64,000 bases of DNA from Agelaius tricolor (taxonomy: Eukaryota; Chordata; Aves; Passeriformes; Icteridae), in assembly GCA_023055355.1 (NCBI GenBank), contig JALJCS010000001.1, positions 76,363,381-76,427,380 on the forward strand. The letters run 5' to 3'. Both the position numbers and the translations under genes were made by a program. Under the pieces are notes generated by a model. That model saw only the letters and a list, made by a program, of their open reading frames with translations. It made no database searches and was not told the DNA's origin. Numbering within the stretch: position 1 is the first letter of the stretch; each line of letters opens with the position of its first letter. This document shows positions 49,401 through 61,314 of this stretch, one piece after another.

Positions 49401-52400
49401 CACACTCCCATGGACTTACATGTGCCTCAGTGCAGCACTCTGGGTTTCATTTGCACCCTGTCTGGATGAAAACTATCTCATTCAGTGGAGTTTTACATGG
49501 AGTTTGCACTACCTCCAAAAGCTCAGTCCTGCCTCTCATATAAATCAGAGGAACTGCTGTTGCAGTATTTTGTTTTTGCATTGTCACAGGTAAACTTACC
49601 ACAGGTAAACAGAGGTAAACTGAGCCCTCTTGTATTTGCTTTTGTATTCCACACCTGGGGACTGTCTTATGCTGTTTTGATTTAAGAAAGTTAGTGGGAA
49701 TTTTCAATTCATTTTACTCAGTTCAAGAAGATAAAACTTTATCTGTGAATGGCATGAACTCTTCTTAATTATCCTGAGAAAATAACTTCATATAATGCAA
49801 CCTAGTGCCTTCAATTCATTAAATAGAATATTTCTAATAATAAAAAAGTATTACCAGAAGAAAGTCAAAGGGTTTTAAATGGTTTGTGCGGCAGCATGAT
49901 CCAGTAACGAGGAAAAACTGCATCTGCTGCAGAGCCAGGAACAGAACTTAGAGCTCTGGAGTTTTTTTACTATTTTTTAATGCTGAAATTGTTAGTAAAG
50001 TATGAATAGTCAGAGAAGAAGACTGCATTTGAATTTAAAAGCATCTGCAAGTGTTGCTAGGAATATGTGAACCATAACAGATCTTCAATTAAGCAGAAGG
50101 TAAGAAATTTATCAGTGTCAGCTCCCTGGTTACCAGGCTATTGACACAGTTCTTAGAAAGATAAGTCAAATGTACATGGGCATTAAACATATTGCATTTC
50201 TGAAAATTATTTTTTCCATTAATTATGAAAACATATTAACACAGAACCTTGTTTAACAAAAGATGAACAGTAAATTACTGAATCACTACTCAGCAAAGCA
50301 GGTAGGAAATTCCTGGTACATTTTCTAACTCAAAGCAATCTCAAATTACAATGTGACCTGTAGCAGGATGTGTCTAAAGTGAGCAAAATGTATAAACAAC
50401 TCCTGTGGAAATGTTGAATGCAGCAGCTGTCATTACACAGGCTACCAGTACAGTAATTACACTTCAGATGTGTAACCTGGCTTGCCTGTCAGAGCTGAAT
50501 TCTTGTTTACAACAAATACACTGGGGTTTGCAGAGCTGTGCCTTTTTCAAAAATAATGGGAAAACATAGTTCCTAAGGTAAAAGATGAAAAGGTCTTTCA
50601 GTGGGAAAAGAATGGTGAAAATGGCTTGTATGTAATCTTTTAATTTCTATTACAAGTTTATGGCAGGGGAAGGAGTGGGTGTGTGTGCTTAGGAAGCTGC
50701 AGCAGAAGGTGGGGGCTTCTTTTGTCAACCTTTTTTCTCTTACTTTTTCTTTTCTCCTTTGCTGTCTTTCTTCTCCATTTTCAACTCCATTACTATTTGG
50801 CATTACTAAGGTAGTCCCTCAGAAACCTCAGTCCAGGCACATAATTTCATTTGGATACTTGGGATACAGTCAAGTACAAAGGAAGAAATTCTGAAGATTG
50901 AATAAGACAGGGCTATAGAAGAAACTAAAGATCAGGGTTTGGAAGGCAAGATAATGCTAAAATGAATAGAGCAATAGTAAAGCTACAGCAGTGTTTCAAT
51001 TTTCCTTAATTATTTTCTTTTATTTCTCTTCAAATCTATAATACTTTTTCTTCTTGTTCTAGTTTCTTTTCATTCCTTTTGGGGATTTTTCATTATTTTG
51101 CATTTATGCTCAGCTCCAAAGTCCTTGACATGTCCATTTCTCTGACTTTCTGTCACCACCTGTGTGGGTGAAAAATAGGATTGCAAAGATTTTCTTCAGT
51201 ACTTCAGAGAAAAATGGGCCAGGAATCAATATTGCTATACTGGCATAGTAAGGGTATTTACATCTGAAAGCATTCTACCGTGCTCTTCTCATGAATAATG
51301 AAAGAAATCATGGCATTCTTGTGGGGCTGGGCTAGCAAAAAAAAATCTTTGGAGAACATGAAGGGACTACTACATTTTCATTTCCATCCTTTGTTCAGTT
51401 ATTGTGTTCTGGGAAAAAAAAAATAGAACACTAAAATGTAAGAATTTTGTCCCCATTTTGGAAAGTTTATATTCTGAAGAATCTATGGATGCAGACCATT
51501 GACACCACTACTACAGAAATTCCAAAGAGGATTGATACAGAAGTCTTTCAGTTCTAGAGACACTGCATTTTAGTGAAATGATAAGAAGTTCTCCTATTTG
51601 CATCCCTTCAAAGGCTAGGTCTTCAACCTAAGATAAACAGGACCCTATTTTTATCACAGATAAGTGGTTTGATGTATTCTATGTATCTTAAACATGCCCC
51701 TGATAAGAAGAATTGTTTTTCTGGGGGGATGCTCATCTTCATGTGATTGAGTACAGGACGAGCTTTAGCCTAATGGCTTGGGCTAGGAACTTAAAATCAA
51801 AGGATTAAAAGTAATGTAGAGGAAACCACGTTCTATGTGATTAAAAAACAGGGAAATCTTTTTCTAGTTAGGACAAAGGATATTTATATGACTTTTTTTT
51901 GTCATGAAGCAGTTGCACAAGAAGCACTCTCCAAAAAAGGCAGCATCAACAAAATGACTGCATAGCTCGTTGCAGATGAGACAGTAACATGTTCTTGATG
52001 ACAAAAAAAGAAACACTGGCATTCAAAAAGGAATGCTTGTTCTGCCCTCAAAAGAATAAATAACCATCCTCATCACTGTATCTACAAACAGGGTAAAAAT
52101 GTAGATGTTGAGTGGAGAAAGTGGATTAAATGGGGTGTCTTACTCTGCTTTGCCAAAGTCTCCTTTGGCTGCTATCTAATTTTCCATCAAACAGCAATAT
52201 AATCTGTTGCATTATGCTTTACAGTCTCCCCAGAAATCTCCCTGATTCCAGGATGTGAGCATCCCTGAAACCCCAGCTTTAAACTCGTGTCAGGTCATAT
52301 TCCCAGCAAAGAATGACTAAGCAGGACACAGTCTGGTGGTCAAAGGGACTTATGACAGGCTTACTTTTCATAGTGCACATGATTTTTTTGTGGAGCCTTT

Positions 52401-54324
52401 CTGTCCCTTCTTGTGTAAACAAGCTACATTTCATATAGGTTTATGTTTAGCACAGCATATAAAATATTTGTTACAGTTTTGTGCTGCTTGAAGGTGGGAA
52501 TTATTTTGCATGCATCAGTTCAAATGCAATGAGTGGAAAGGTCTTTTAAGGAACCCATCTGCTCAGAGTTTAGACTTGAAAGAGTAGAGAAAGGTGTCAT
52601 TAAGGTAACTGGTCACCCCATGGCTATGAGCAGAACATGACCATAAAAATCCCAAGGTATCTTCAGCAGAGATGAACTTTCCTATCATTATGTACTGTTC
52701 TGGTAAAACCTCATCTGTGTTCTAGTGAACTCTGTTACAGAGACACATGCTGCTAGGATGCTCAGATGAATGGAGAATCAAGTGTAAAACAGGATGTGAA
52801 AAATTAGGGTGCTTCAGTCCACAAAATGAAGAGTAGCAGTATGAGTTCTTTTGAAAATGAGTCAAAAATCAGGAGGTGAATTAGAGTAAATTGGACTCAC
52901 AAGTGTATTGGTACAAGAATGAATCAATATAAACTGCTCAAGAACCCAGTCTAGATAAAAATTACAACATTTCCAAATGCCAATGAAATAAAGGTCTGGA
53001 ACATTCTTTCATTAGAGAGTTTGGGGGAGGAAAAAACTTCAATGGTTTTTTGAGTGGGTTTTTTGAATATGGTGAAAATGATTGTCTAGAGGATTGCCTA
53101 CAATATTGGGGTACTAAGTAGAGGGATTTATGGACTCATAAACTTAAGAGATTTTTAAGAATTCCACTGCAAGCAAATGTAGAAAACCTCCAATTTAAAG
53201 TAGCACCATATAACATTTGCACAAAGGAAGCCGTGATTTGTCAACATGATCAAAAGTGCTTTTAATGCTATATCCAATTTCTTGTCGTGGTTAAAATCAA
53301 GTACTTTAAGAACTGCTTCCTTCAGCAACAAGCATCTATTTATATGCCCAGTTTGAGTGTGAAAGCACTGGATAAACATAGATGCAAGCAATACATCTGA
53401 TGAGACTGGTCTTACCAAAGTCAAAACAGGCAGGCCAACAATAAATCAGGTATAGAGCAACCCGACTCCTTAATGGAAAGATAGATGAATCCCACAGTGA
53501 GCTTGGGTTTAATAGCACTGTAGCACCCTCCTGTACAAATGCAATAAATAGTACAGAACTCAGTAAAATATTTATCTGAATGAATTATGAAGGTTCTAAC
53601 ACAGTATCAAAACATGAGCTTTCATACCCTACAAGTGTGTGAAAAATATTTTCCCTATAACATTTGGATATTTCCAGCTGTCTGAGTTAAAGTAGTTGCA
53701 GCAGAATCTGTTATTTTATTAATACTTACTTCAACACCAGCCACTGCTCATTGACTGCATGAGATTAAAAAAAACCACTTATCACCTTAAGGGGATGAAG
53801 ATATTCAAAGCACATTGAAAGAAAGTAAACATCAGTGCTGCTTCCCAATGCTGAGCTATAAAGAGACAGCAAGGGAGTTTAAAGCAAACTGCTTTGCAAA
53901 CACAGGATTCAGTTGCTACGCACAGAAATTCTAAAATCTGGGACATCATCTGGATTAACATGCAATATTATCAGGTTGATGGATAGTTTTGAAAGCTCCA
54001 TCCTTACTCTGATGCAGATGTCAGAGTGCTGCTCTTTAATTTAACCATGGTACTGGATGGGGATTTCACCTAATGTAAAATTAAGTCATATTATGAACTG
54101 TAACATGATTTTGTTTTATTGTAGTAGTCTTGTCTCTAATATGTATAAAATCTAGAATAGCATATTTGTATGTTGTTTAGGGCATGGCAATGGTACCATA
54201 AAAACATCAAGCCAGTACTCCCTAGATGGAGCCCTCCCTGGCCAGGGCATTGCTGCTCTTTAGTTCTGCTGTACTGGGCAGGCTGGAACTCCAGTGGGAA
54301 CTTGATCTGAAGTGACTGTGGCAT
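46401..54324. other. Gene-free sequence upstream of KCNS3
   Basis: No supported gene in about 8 kb. An ATC microsatellite lies at 46779-46801 and a C run near 48979-48989. T-rich and pyrimidine-rich tracts occur around 50720-50780 and 51000-51080. The first 200 bases are the shoulder of the CpG island. I recognised no mobile element here. Confidence 0.5.
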
Positions 54325-54402
54325 GAATGAGTCCATGATGGAGCAGAGATCCACCTGCAGTCTATGGAGAGTCCACCACCAGAGCAGGTGGATGCCAAAA
54401 CA
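54325..54402 (+). mobile_element. Short fragment of the LTR family seen at 61315
   Basis: The segment GCAGAGATCCACCTGCAG, then GAGCAGGTGGATGCC, resembles part of the element at 61315-62822 (compare the region near 61685-61700). It directly abuts the next LTR, so it is a broken piece. Confidence 0.45.
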
Positions 54403-54952
54403 CAGTGCCTGGTGTGGGGCTGTGTTTTGGATTCATGCAGAAGACAGGGTTGATAACAAATCTATTTTCGTTATTGCTGAGCAGGGCTTACACAGACCCA
54501 AGGCCTTTCCTGCTTCTTGCACAGCCATGCTGTCAAGGGGGTGAGGGGTACGTGGGAGGGTGGGAGGAGACACAGCCAGGACAGGTGACCCAAAATGACC
54601 AAAGGTCTATTCCAGACCATATGGCATCATGTTCAGTATATAAAGTGGGGAAAGAAGGAGGAAAGGGAGGGATGTTTGAAGTGATGAAGTTTGTCTTCCG
54701 TGTCACTGTTAGCTTGATGGGGCTTTGCTTTCCTGGAGATGGCTAAACACTTGCCCAGCCATGGGAAGCAGTGAATTAATTCCTTGTTTTGCTTTGTTTG
54801 TGGATATGGATTTTGCTTTCCCTATCAAACTGATTTTATCTCAATCCACAAGTTTTCCAGCTTTTACCCTTCTGATTCCCCAATCTCACTGATGGGAGAG
54901 TGAGCAAGCAGCTGCAAGGGGCTTATTTGCTGGCTGGGGTGAAACCCCAGCA
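54403..54952 (+). mobile_element. 5'-truncated LTR of an avian endogenous retrovirus
   Basis: It has a TATATAAA box at 54637-54644 and a U3 resembling a common bird LTR. The 3' part has TTCCTTGTTTTGCTTTG and a CA end at 54951-54952. The same order of segments occurs in the LTR at 28740-29072. The very 5' end appears missing. It lies in the opposite orientation to the pol remnant that follows directly, so the two are not parts of one simple provirus. Confidence 0.75.
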
Positions 54953-55330
54953 AGGCTACTGCATGAACAACCTCCTGTTTAATTTGTTCAAAAGTTTGTT
55001 GTTGTTCAGGACCCCACTTAAAAATTTTTCTCCTATTCCACATGATAGAGCAGGTTTACAATCTGACTCTGCAATATTCATCCTCCAATAACCCTCACTG
55101 CCTAGGAAAGCTTGTCTTTCCTGTTTTCTGTTTGGTGAGGGCATAATTGCTATTTCATTGATCATGTCCTTTGGAGTCTGGTAACATCCATCTTGCCATT
55201 TTACTCCTAAAAACTGAATCACCTGCGGAGGTCTCTTGACCTTACTCTGCTTTATGGCAATACCAGCCTTTGGGAGACTCTGGATTATCTTCTCCCCTTT
55301 CTCAAAAACTTCTTTTGTAGTGTGCCCCAT
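54953..55330 (-). pseudogene. Endogenous retrovirus pol remnant (reverse transcriptase part)
   Basis: A 124-codon minus-strand frame resembles the part of retroviral pol just after the reverse transcriptase active site, closest to the ERV-L type. The recognisable signature is a block around the QFLGVKWQDG motif, followed by a decayed connection-like region. The frame is cut at the right where homology ends, and at the left where it meets the plus-oriented LTR. The catalytic centre, RNase H and integrase are absent. It cannot be functional. Confidence 0.75.
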
Positions 55331-55626
55331 ATGATGGTGTGGTCAATTCACTGCAAGGGTTCTGGAGCCTCTCCCTTTCCCTGCAGTCTGTCTCCACTGC
55401 AGCCATGCCAGCCCAGCTGCTCCCTCCACCTCGGAACCAGCGTTAACCCACAGCTTCCCCCGCCACATTTGCTCTACCAGAAGGAACCCCTTCTCCCAGG
55501 AAGAGACTCCCTTTCCCTGCTCCCAGCAATGACCTGAGATGGTAGAATAACCTCCAAGTCCTGGCCATGCTCCCTCCTGGCTACTGCGAAAATTACCTCT
55601 CTCCTGGCCAGAACCAGGACACTGCA
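55331..55626 (-). mobile_element. LTR-like fragment, minus orientation
   Basis: On the minus strand a TGTCCTGGTTCTGGCC start at about 55626 and a following GTAATTTTCGCAGTAGCC resemble the first bases of bird LTRs. The rest is GC-richer and pyrimidine/purine biased. It lies upstream of the pol remnant in the same orientation, as a 5' LTR would, but gag and most of pol between them are lost. Confidence 0.55.
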
Positions 55627-55872
55627 AAACTACTAAGTGTCCATGGAATTCTGAAATGATTGGTATTGGTATTCTGTCATCATCCATCAGGGTACCCTAT
55701 GGGAGCTGTGGTTCAGTTGCTGAATATCTTCAGTTTCTCTCCATTGGAAGGAGTCTTACGCCATGCAAAATCTTCCAGGATGCAGGACAGACTGTTGCTC
55801 ATCAAGACATCAGAGCCCACTGCAGCTGGGGAAGTCTGGCAAGGGAATTTGGCCTGCTGTGGAGAGATGTGA

Positions 55873-55950
55873 GATCACAGAATCATAGAATCATTTAGAT
55901 TGGAAAAAACTTTAGGATCAGCAAGTCCAATCCTAAAGACATTTAGTCTA
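55873..55950 (-). mobile_element. CR1 LINE 3' end, minus orientation
   Basis: The inverted CR1 terminal motif (ATCACAGAATCATAGAATC) is followed by TTAGATTGGAAAAAAC and AGCAAGTCCAATCC. The match fades after about 55950. Confidence 0.8.
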
Positions 55951-58900
55951 TAATCTCCAAATGATATCCAGAAACTCAAAGAGATTTTGGCCCAACTTCT
56001 AAGCAACCTGATGAAAAACCCCTAGATTCTTCTAGATTGAATTTCTTCTGAATTCTTTTTCTCTCTAGACTGAAGTTCAGTTCTTTTGAACTTTCTCTTC
56101 TGCTAAGTATTTCATTATTTTTTCTCTCTATCTCTGTTTTGGAGTAAAACAAATGTCAAACTTATTACCAGGACATAATGCCATTTTTTGACTGAAACTA
56201 ATGAACATTCAATGACATTTATTGTGGAATCCATAGAGTATATGAAACACAGAACAGATGTGACCAGTATCTCATTAGGCCACAAACTTTTTCCTGTAGA
56301 ATACATAATCTACAGCACATTTCCCCTGTATTTACTCAAATACAGTGTAAATCTAGATTGATTCAATTTAAAATAATGATGTTGCTGTAGATCACAAATG
56401 ATCTTCCATTCTTACCTGGCCATTTTGGTGCATGTATTCTGTAGTGTAAGAGCAGTTCACAAACTTTTTGTATCTAGCTTAGCAGTACTGTGAACCATTA
56501 TTACCCCTGTCTTATAAATGGGGAATGTAGATGCTGGTGTCTAATGAGACTTCCAGGATCACTTAGAAAATCTGAAACAGAATGCCCAAATCTCAGTATA
56601 ATGTTCTAGTTCAGCGCAATGATTCCTGTTTTGTCTTACTGCTCAAGATGAAGAGGGGAAAAAATCGAAGAAGAGTTTGGAAGACGCAACAAGCTTCTGA
56701 TTAGCACAGTATTTCCCACATTCTGTAGAGTTCAGTTGGAGGTTAAGACCGTTTTACCATTCTGGCCTTATCATAAAGTGGTCTTCATATATGAGACTGG
56801 TTCCTTACATTTTCCATTGGACAAGATGGGGATATTCCCACAGCTTATCCATGTGTTTCATGGTCCTGCATAAAGGTCATTCATCATTTGGTTTTTATTA
56901 TTAAAGTCTCTTTCCACAGAAGGAGGAAATCTGGCAAAAATACAGAATTGTTTCCTAACCATCATGAGAAAATGCAGTGAAACCTTTAACTTAACCCTGA
57001 ACAGGTACCAGTTCCAGGAACAGGAGATGCATCATCTGAATTTAGACTTCTGCTCTCCCCACAAGCAATATGGAGCTCTGTAAGCAATGCAATACAGATA
57101 AACACTGATGACATTGAAGACAGTTATTCAAATTATTCAAATTTTCAAAAGAAATAAACCATTAAGCCCAAGTTTTTCACTGATTACAGTGTGCTAGGAA
57201 AACATCCTCCATATTTTGGGACCCTAATCCGAAAGTCATCAAAATCAAAGAGGATCATTGATTGTTTTTCATTCAAGACTGTAATATCAAACATAAGACT
57301 TCAATAAATAAGCACAAAAGTGTATTTAAATAAATTACAGTTAGACTTACAAGTTACAGTTTATGAAGACACTCTGGGAGGATTACTCTTCACTTGCTTA
57401 TGTATGTTTTCATTTGAATTTCTAAGAAGAAATGGAATTACTGGAACAGATGGATCAAATTTGTTTATTTGCAGGTGATTACACACTATTTTTACTTGCT
57501 ATCTCTATTGCTACAAAGTCTAATTAGTACTGGTGTATGGTTGCACACCAGAGAAAATTTCCTACCTTCTTACATCACCAAAGACTTACTGGAGAACTAA
57601 AAGATATTACAAGGTCTCCAAGACTCTACATAAATAAAGACAAGTTTCCAAATCAGTGAAATATGAGTATAAATCCAGAGAAGTATTGATAGTCACCAAG
57701 GAAATTTGTCTGAAGAGGAGGAGGATTGAAGATGAGCTAAAAATACTGAAAGATTCTCTCTGTGTGACCTATCTGTATGACAGGAGCTACTTTATGTGTC
57801 CATTACTCTGAGGGATATAAATGTGCAATAGCATCTTTAAATATAGACAAAGAGAGAGAATGGGAGAGAAGAGTAAAATATGTTTGTCTATATTTGAAAT
57901 GGAACTAGATCATAGATTGTATTTTCAATTTAAGAACGAGCCATTCTTTCCTTGTTTATTATACTCATCAAGTAACCATATATAAACTACATATAGACAA
58001 AGAGAGGGTTGTGTGGGGGCAGCAATTATTAATGGACATTACTGAATGATAAATAAAGAGCTAGCTCAGAACTGGTATTCATTGCACACAGATGTCTGGA
58101 CCATGGGCAGATGTCTTAAATCGTCTACACAAAGCGCTTTTGTACTATCACAGTAATCTAAATTGCTTTGCATTTGGTTCCAGGCATTTCCACACACTGC
58201 TCTCCACCACACATAAATTCCTATTCTCAAATCCCATCTAGGCTTCAAGGACCAAATTATTTCCTGGTGCAACTCTCTGGCTTAATTTGCCTCAGTTTTA
58301 TTGATGCAAACGTCAGCCTGGTGTTCTCAGTTACGGGAGATCTTGTCCATAACTTAGATTATGGTGCTGGCTCTGGGGAGGGCATCCACCTCTCCATGTT
58401 GGAGGGGATGAAAGCATGAGCAGGAAGGAGGAGGGTTGATGCCATGGCTTCATGTGTGCTTTGTGTGAATGGTATGGTCGTGACCAACACTCCTGGGGGG
58501 AAGCTTGCTTCAAAGCTCCTCCTGTTCCCTGTTCAGAGAAGAAAGGACTGCCATAGCCTGCCTTCTAAAGCTTTAACTCAGAACCTCTGTCCTTTTAAAT
58601 TCTGTCAATCATCATACCTACTGCCCTGGGCTACAGGGGAGCTCTAAGAAAGCCACTCATAACTCTGAGACAGGCACTTTCCTGACTCTCTGAGGTCTTA
58701 GAACTACTGCACTCCCACAGCAGGACTGTGCTTCACTGCAAATCAAGTCAGTGATGATTTAGGAAATAATTTGTATCCCCAGAGGAGGCACATCTTGCAG
58801 CAGAGACAGCCCAGCATAAGTTGCTGAGTTTTAGTTAATGGCCTGAGTCTATTTAATGTGTCTGCTCTTAGAGATTTCACTTACAGATGAACTGTGTGTT

Positions 58901-60459
58901 TTCTGTCTCCTCATTTTTTTTTATATGGAAAACATTTGAATTAGGCTAGCGCATAAACACACTGTCTAGGAACAGAATTGTGGGAGGAGGAGTTAACAGA
59001 GAGAGACAGATGGAGTAGTAGTTTGAATATATTATTTTGCATTGCAACCCTATGAAGAAAATAAGTCATGCATTTCCTGGTGGACATTTTACAAGGGTCA
59101 CTTTATAAGGGTGAGATTGCAAAATCTCTCTCACTTTTACTATTCCTATTAACACAGATTTATCTTTGTTGTTAATTTAGCATGCATTTTTCCATGCAGT
59201 CAGAATAACTTTCAAGGTCTATTTAACAGCCATATTAGATTGTATGGACTGCCTTTTTTCCTTCTTGCTCACATGCTTGCTGTGGGAGAGCTGCCAGGTA
59301 TCAGCTGAAAGGCTGGTAATTTTAAGATACCCTGTACATAGTTGTTAGCACTGAGAGTGTGCATAACACCACATCCTTTCTCCCTCTTCTTGTCCTGATA
59401 CAGATTGAAAGGCCAAAAGGAATTCCTTTTCTGTTATACTGGACATTTGGACCATACAGTTTGAGTAAAGCCTTTTAGATTTCACTTGATCTTTAGCAGT
59501 TAAAACTGTGACAAACAAAACTTCTAGCTTTCTTCCACAACTCAGAAACATAAAAGTATACAGAAATTAATCTACAATTGATGGATGAAAAAAAAAAAAG
59601 AAAAAAAAAGAAAAAATAAGGAAACAAAGATTCACTGAGAGTGACTGTGTGGGTAAACTAGCTGTGTGATGTTTTCAGTAACTCTGTGATAAGGCTGTGC
59701 TGTAGCAGACCTACTGCAATTCTTTTTCCATTCTGGTAAATGGTTGTTAATTATTGTGATACTGTTTAAACTGCAAGGAGTGAATAGGACACCTTTAGAA
59801 TGCCATTTTTCCCTATAGCCTCAGCCTATATGTGAAGAATTTAAGAATTGAAGGCAGGTTGAAGAATTAAGGGATACCTGGATGGAATCTGTTTGCGATG
59901 GAAAAGCATAAGCAACCTTGACACTGCCCTGAGCCAAGATTACCATGACTTGTGATGTTTTTATCAACAGTGCAGATCTTCAAATGTCCAGTGGAGTTCT
60001 TGCAAACTAGGCAAAATCTCAGGCGGTTCCTTGGTGGTACCTAAGATCAAATTTGGGAAAAATAGAATAACCCTTTCATAATATTGTAAAAGCACACTGC
60101 ACAGTGAAGTAAATCCATAACTCAAATGGTTTCAGCTCTAACTATAATAAACAGGGTCATACCATCCAATATTTAAGACCTGACTGCCTGATCGTGGGCT
60201 TATTTATTATTAGAACTCATTATTTATATAATACCCTTGATAGATAGTGCTTCTGAGGAAAACACCTTCTAAAGCTACAAAGCTATCACATAGGGAATTT
60301 CAGAAGGAAACGACTGCAACACAAACCAGTTGGGAATAACACTTGTTTCTGGAGCACAGCAAACTTGGGGTTTCACATTCAATTAATTTTTTTTATACTC
60401 TTGAAGATGTGCGAGAGGTTCAGTGAGGTTACCGTGATAGCAGCACAAATACACGCCAA
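55951..60459. other. Gene-free intergenic sequence
   Basis: No supported gene. An A-rich tract broken by single G bases lies at about 59588-59617. Short open frames show no domain. No further mobile element was recognised. Confidence 0.5.
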
Positions 60460-60720
60460 TTTAAAACGATCCTGTGCAATCCCTGAGCAGCTCCCGCTGC
60501 CCGGGCTGCGCTCCCGGGATGGTGCGGAAGCGGAGGGAGCAGCCGGGCGATCCTCCGGCTCCCTCTCCAGGACATCGGGCTTAATTACAAATAAATCCTC
60601 CAGCTCTGCGGCTCCTGCAGCCTTCTCATGGGCAAAGGGAAGAGCGAACCTCGAATGTCACAGGCATAAGCCTAGGACAGGAGTATCCCCAGTGTAAGGT
60701 TCATTTCGATCCGAAACGCA
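60460..60720. promoter_or_regulatory. Small CpG-rich patch, possible regulatory element
   Basis: About 260 bases hold a cluster of CpG dinucleotides and GC-rich words (CCCGCTGCCCGGGCTGCG, CCGGGCGATCCTCCGGC) within AT-rich surroundings. A 110-codon plus-strand frame (60365-60697) crosses it but shows no domain. It may be a small promoter or enhancer. It is too short to be a typical housekeeping island. Confidence 0.4.
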
Positions 60721-60828
60721 GTGAGAGAGGGATGCAGGCAATTCTGAGCACTCCCTTGGAAATAACTGTGAACACCAGCAGTCCTCAGCACTTACAGACA
60801 ATGTGAACAGACAGCACAGTAACCCCTT

Positions 60829-60877
60829 TGCTCACTGTGTGACCTGGCCATGCTCACTGTGTGACCTGGCCATGCTC
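60829..60877. repeat. 22-base tandem duplication
   Basis: TGCTCACTGTGTGACCTGGC plus CA occurs at 60829-60850 and again identically at 60851-60872, followed by a partial third copy (TGCTC). The perfect identity suggests a recent slippage or duplication event. Confidence 0.95.
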
Positions 60878-61314
60878 TGAGCGTCAGCAGCTCAGCTCAG
60901 CAGCGCCAGGAGCATCCTGCTCACACACGTCACTCACCTGGACTCAGGGCCCAAGGTGTAACTTCTCTGCCTTCAGCATGCAGCAAAGCCAGGGTCCTTT
61001 TCTCAGATCTGTTTCTGCTCAGATTCGCTTCTCCATTGGGTTAATTTTCTCCAAATTTGAGGATCATGTCTGTTCTAGGTGTTCAACACATCCCCCAATA
61101 AAATAGTTTCTTCATTTAGTTTGTGACACCCATCAGCCCCTAGCTATGTTCTCTTTTACTCTTAGTTTTGACCTCTTATTTTAAAGGTCAACAGTTTCTT
61201 CCTATTTTGTTAACCCAATTGTCTTAAAACTGCATTTTATACATTTGCTTCTGTCAGACTTCAGCTGTCTGTGGAAGGCTATGCAAAATCCTCCACAGAG
61301 GAGACAGGACAAAT

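Noticed and set aside
60365..60697. 110-codon open frame over the small CpG patch, considered as a possible MSGN1 or other coding gene
   Set aside because: No basic helix-loop-helix signature or other domain is present.
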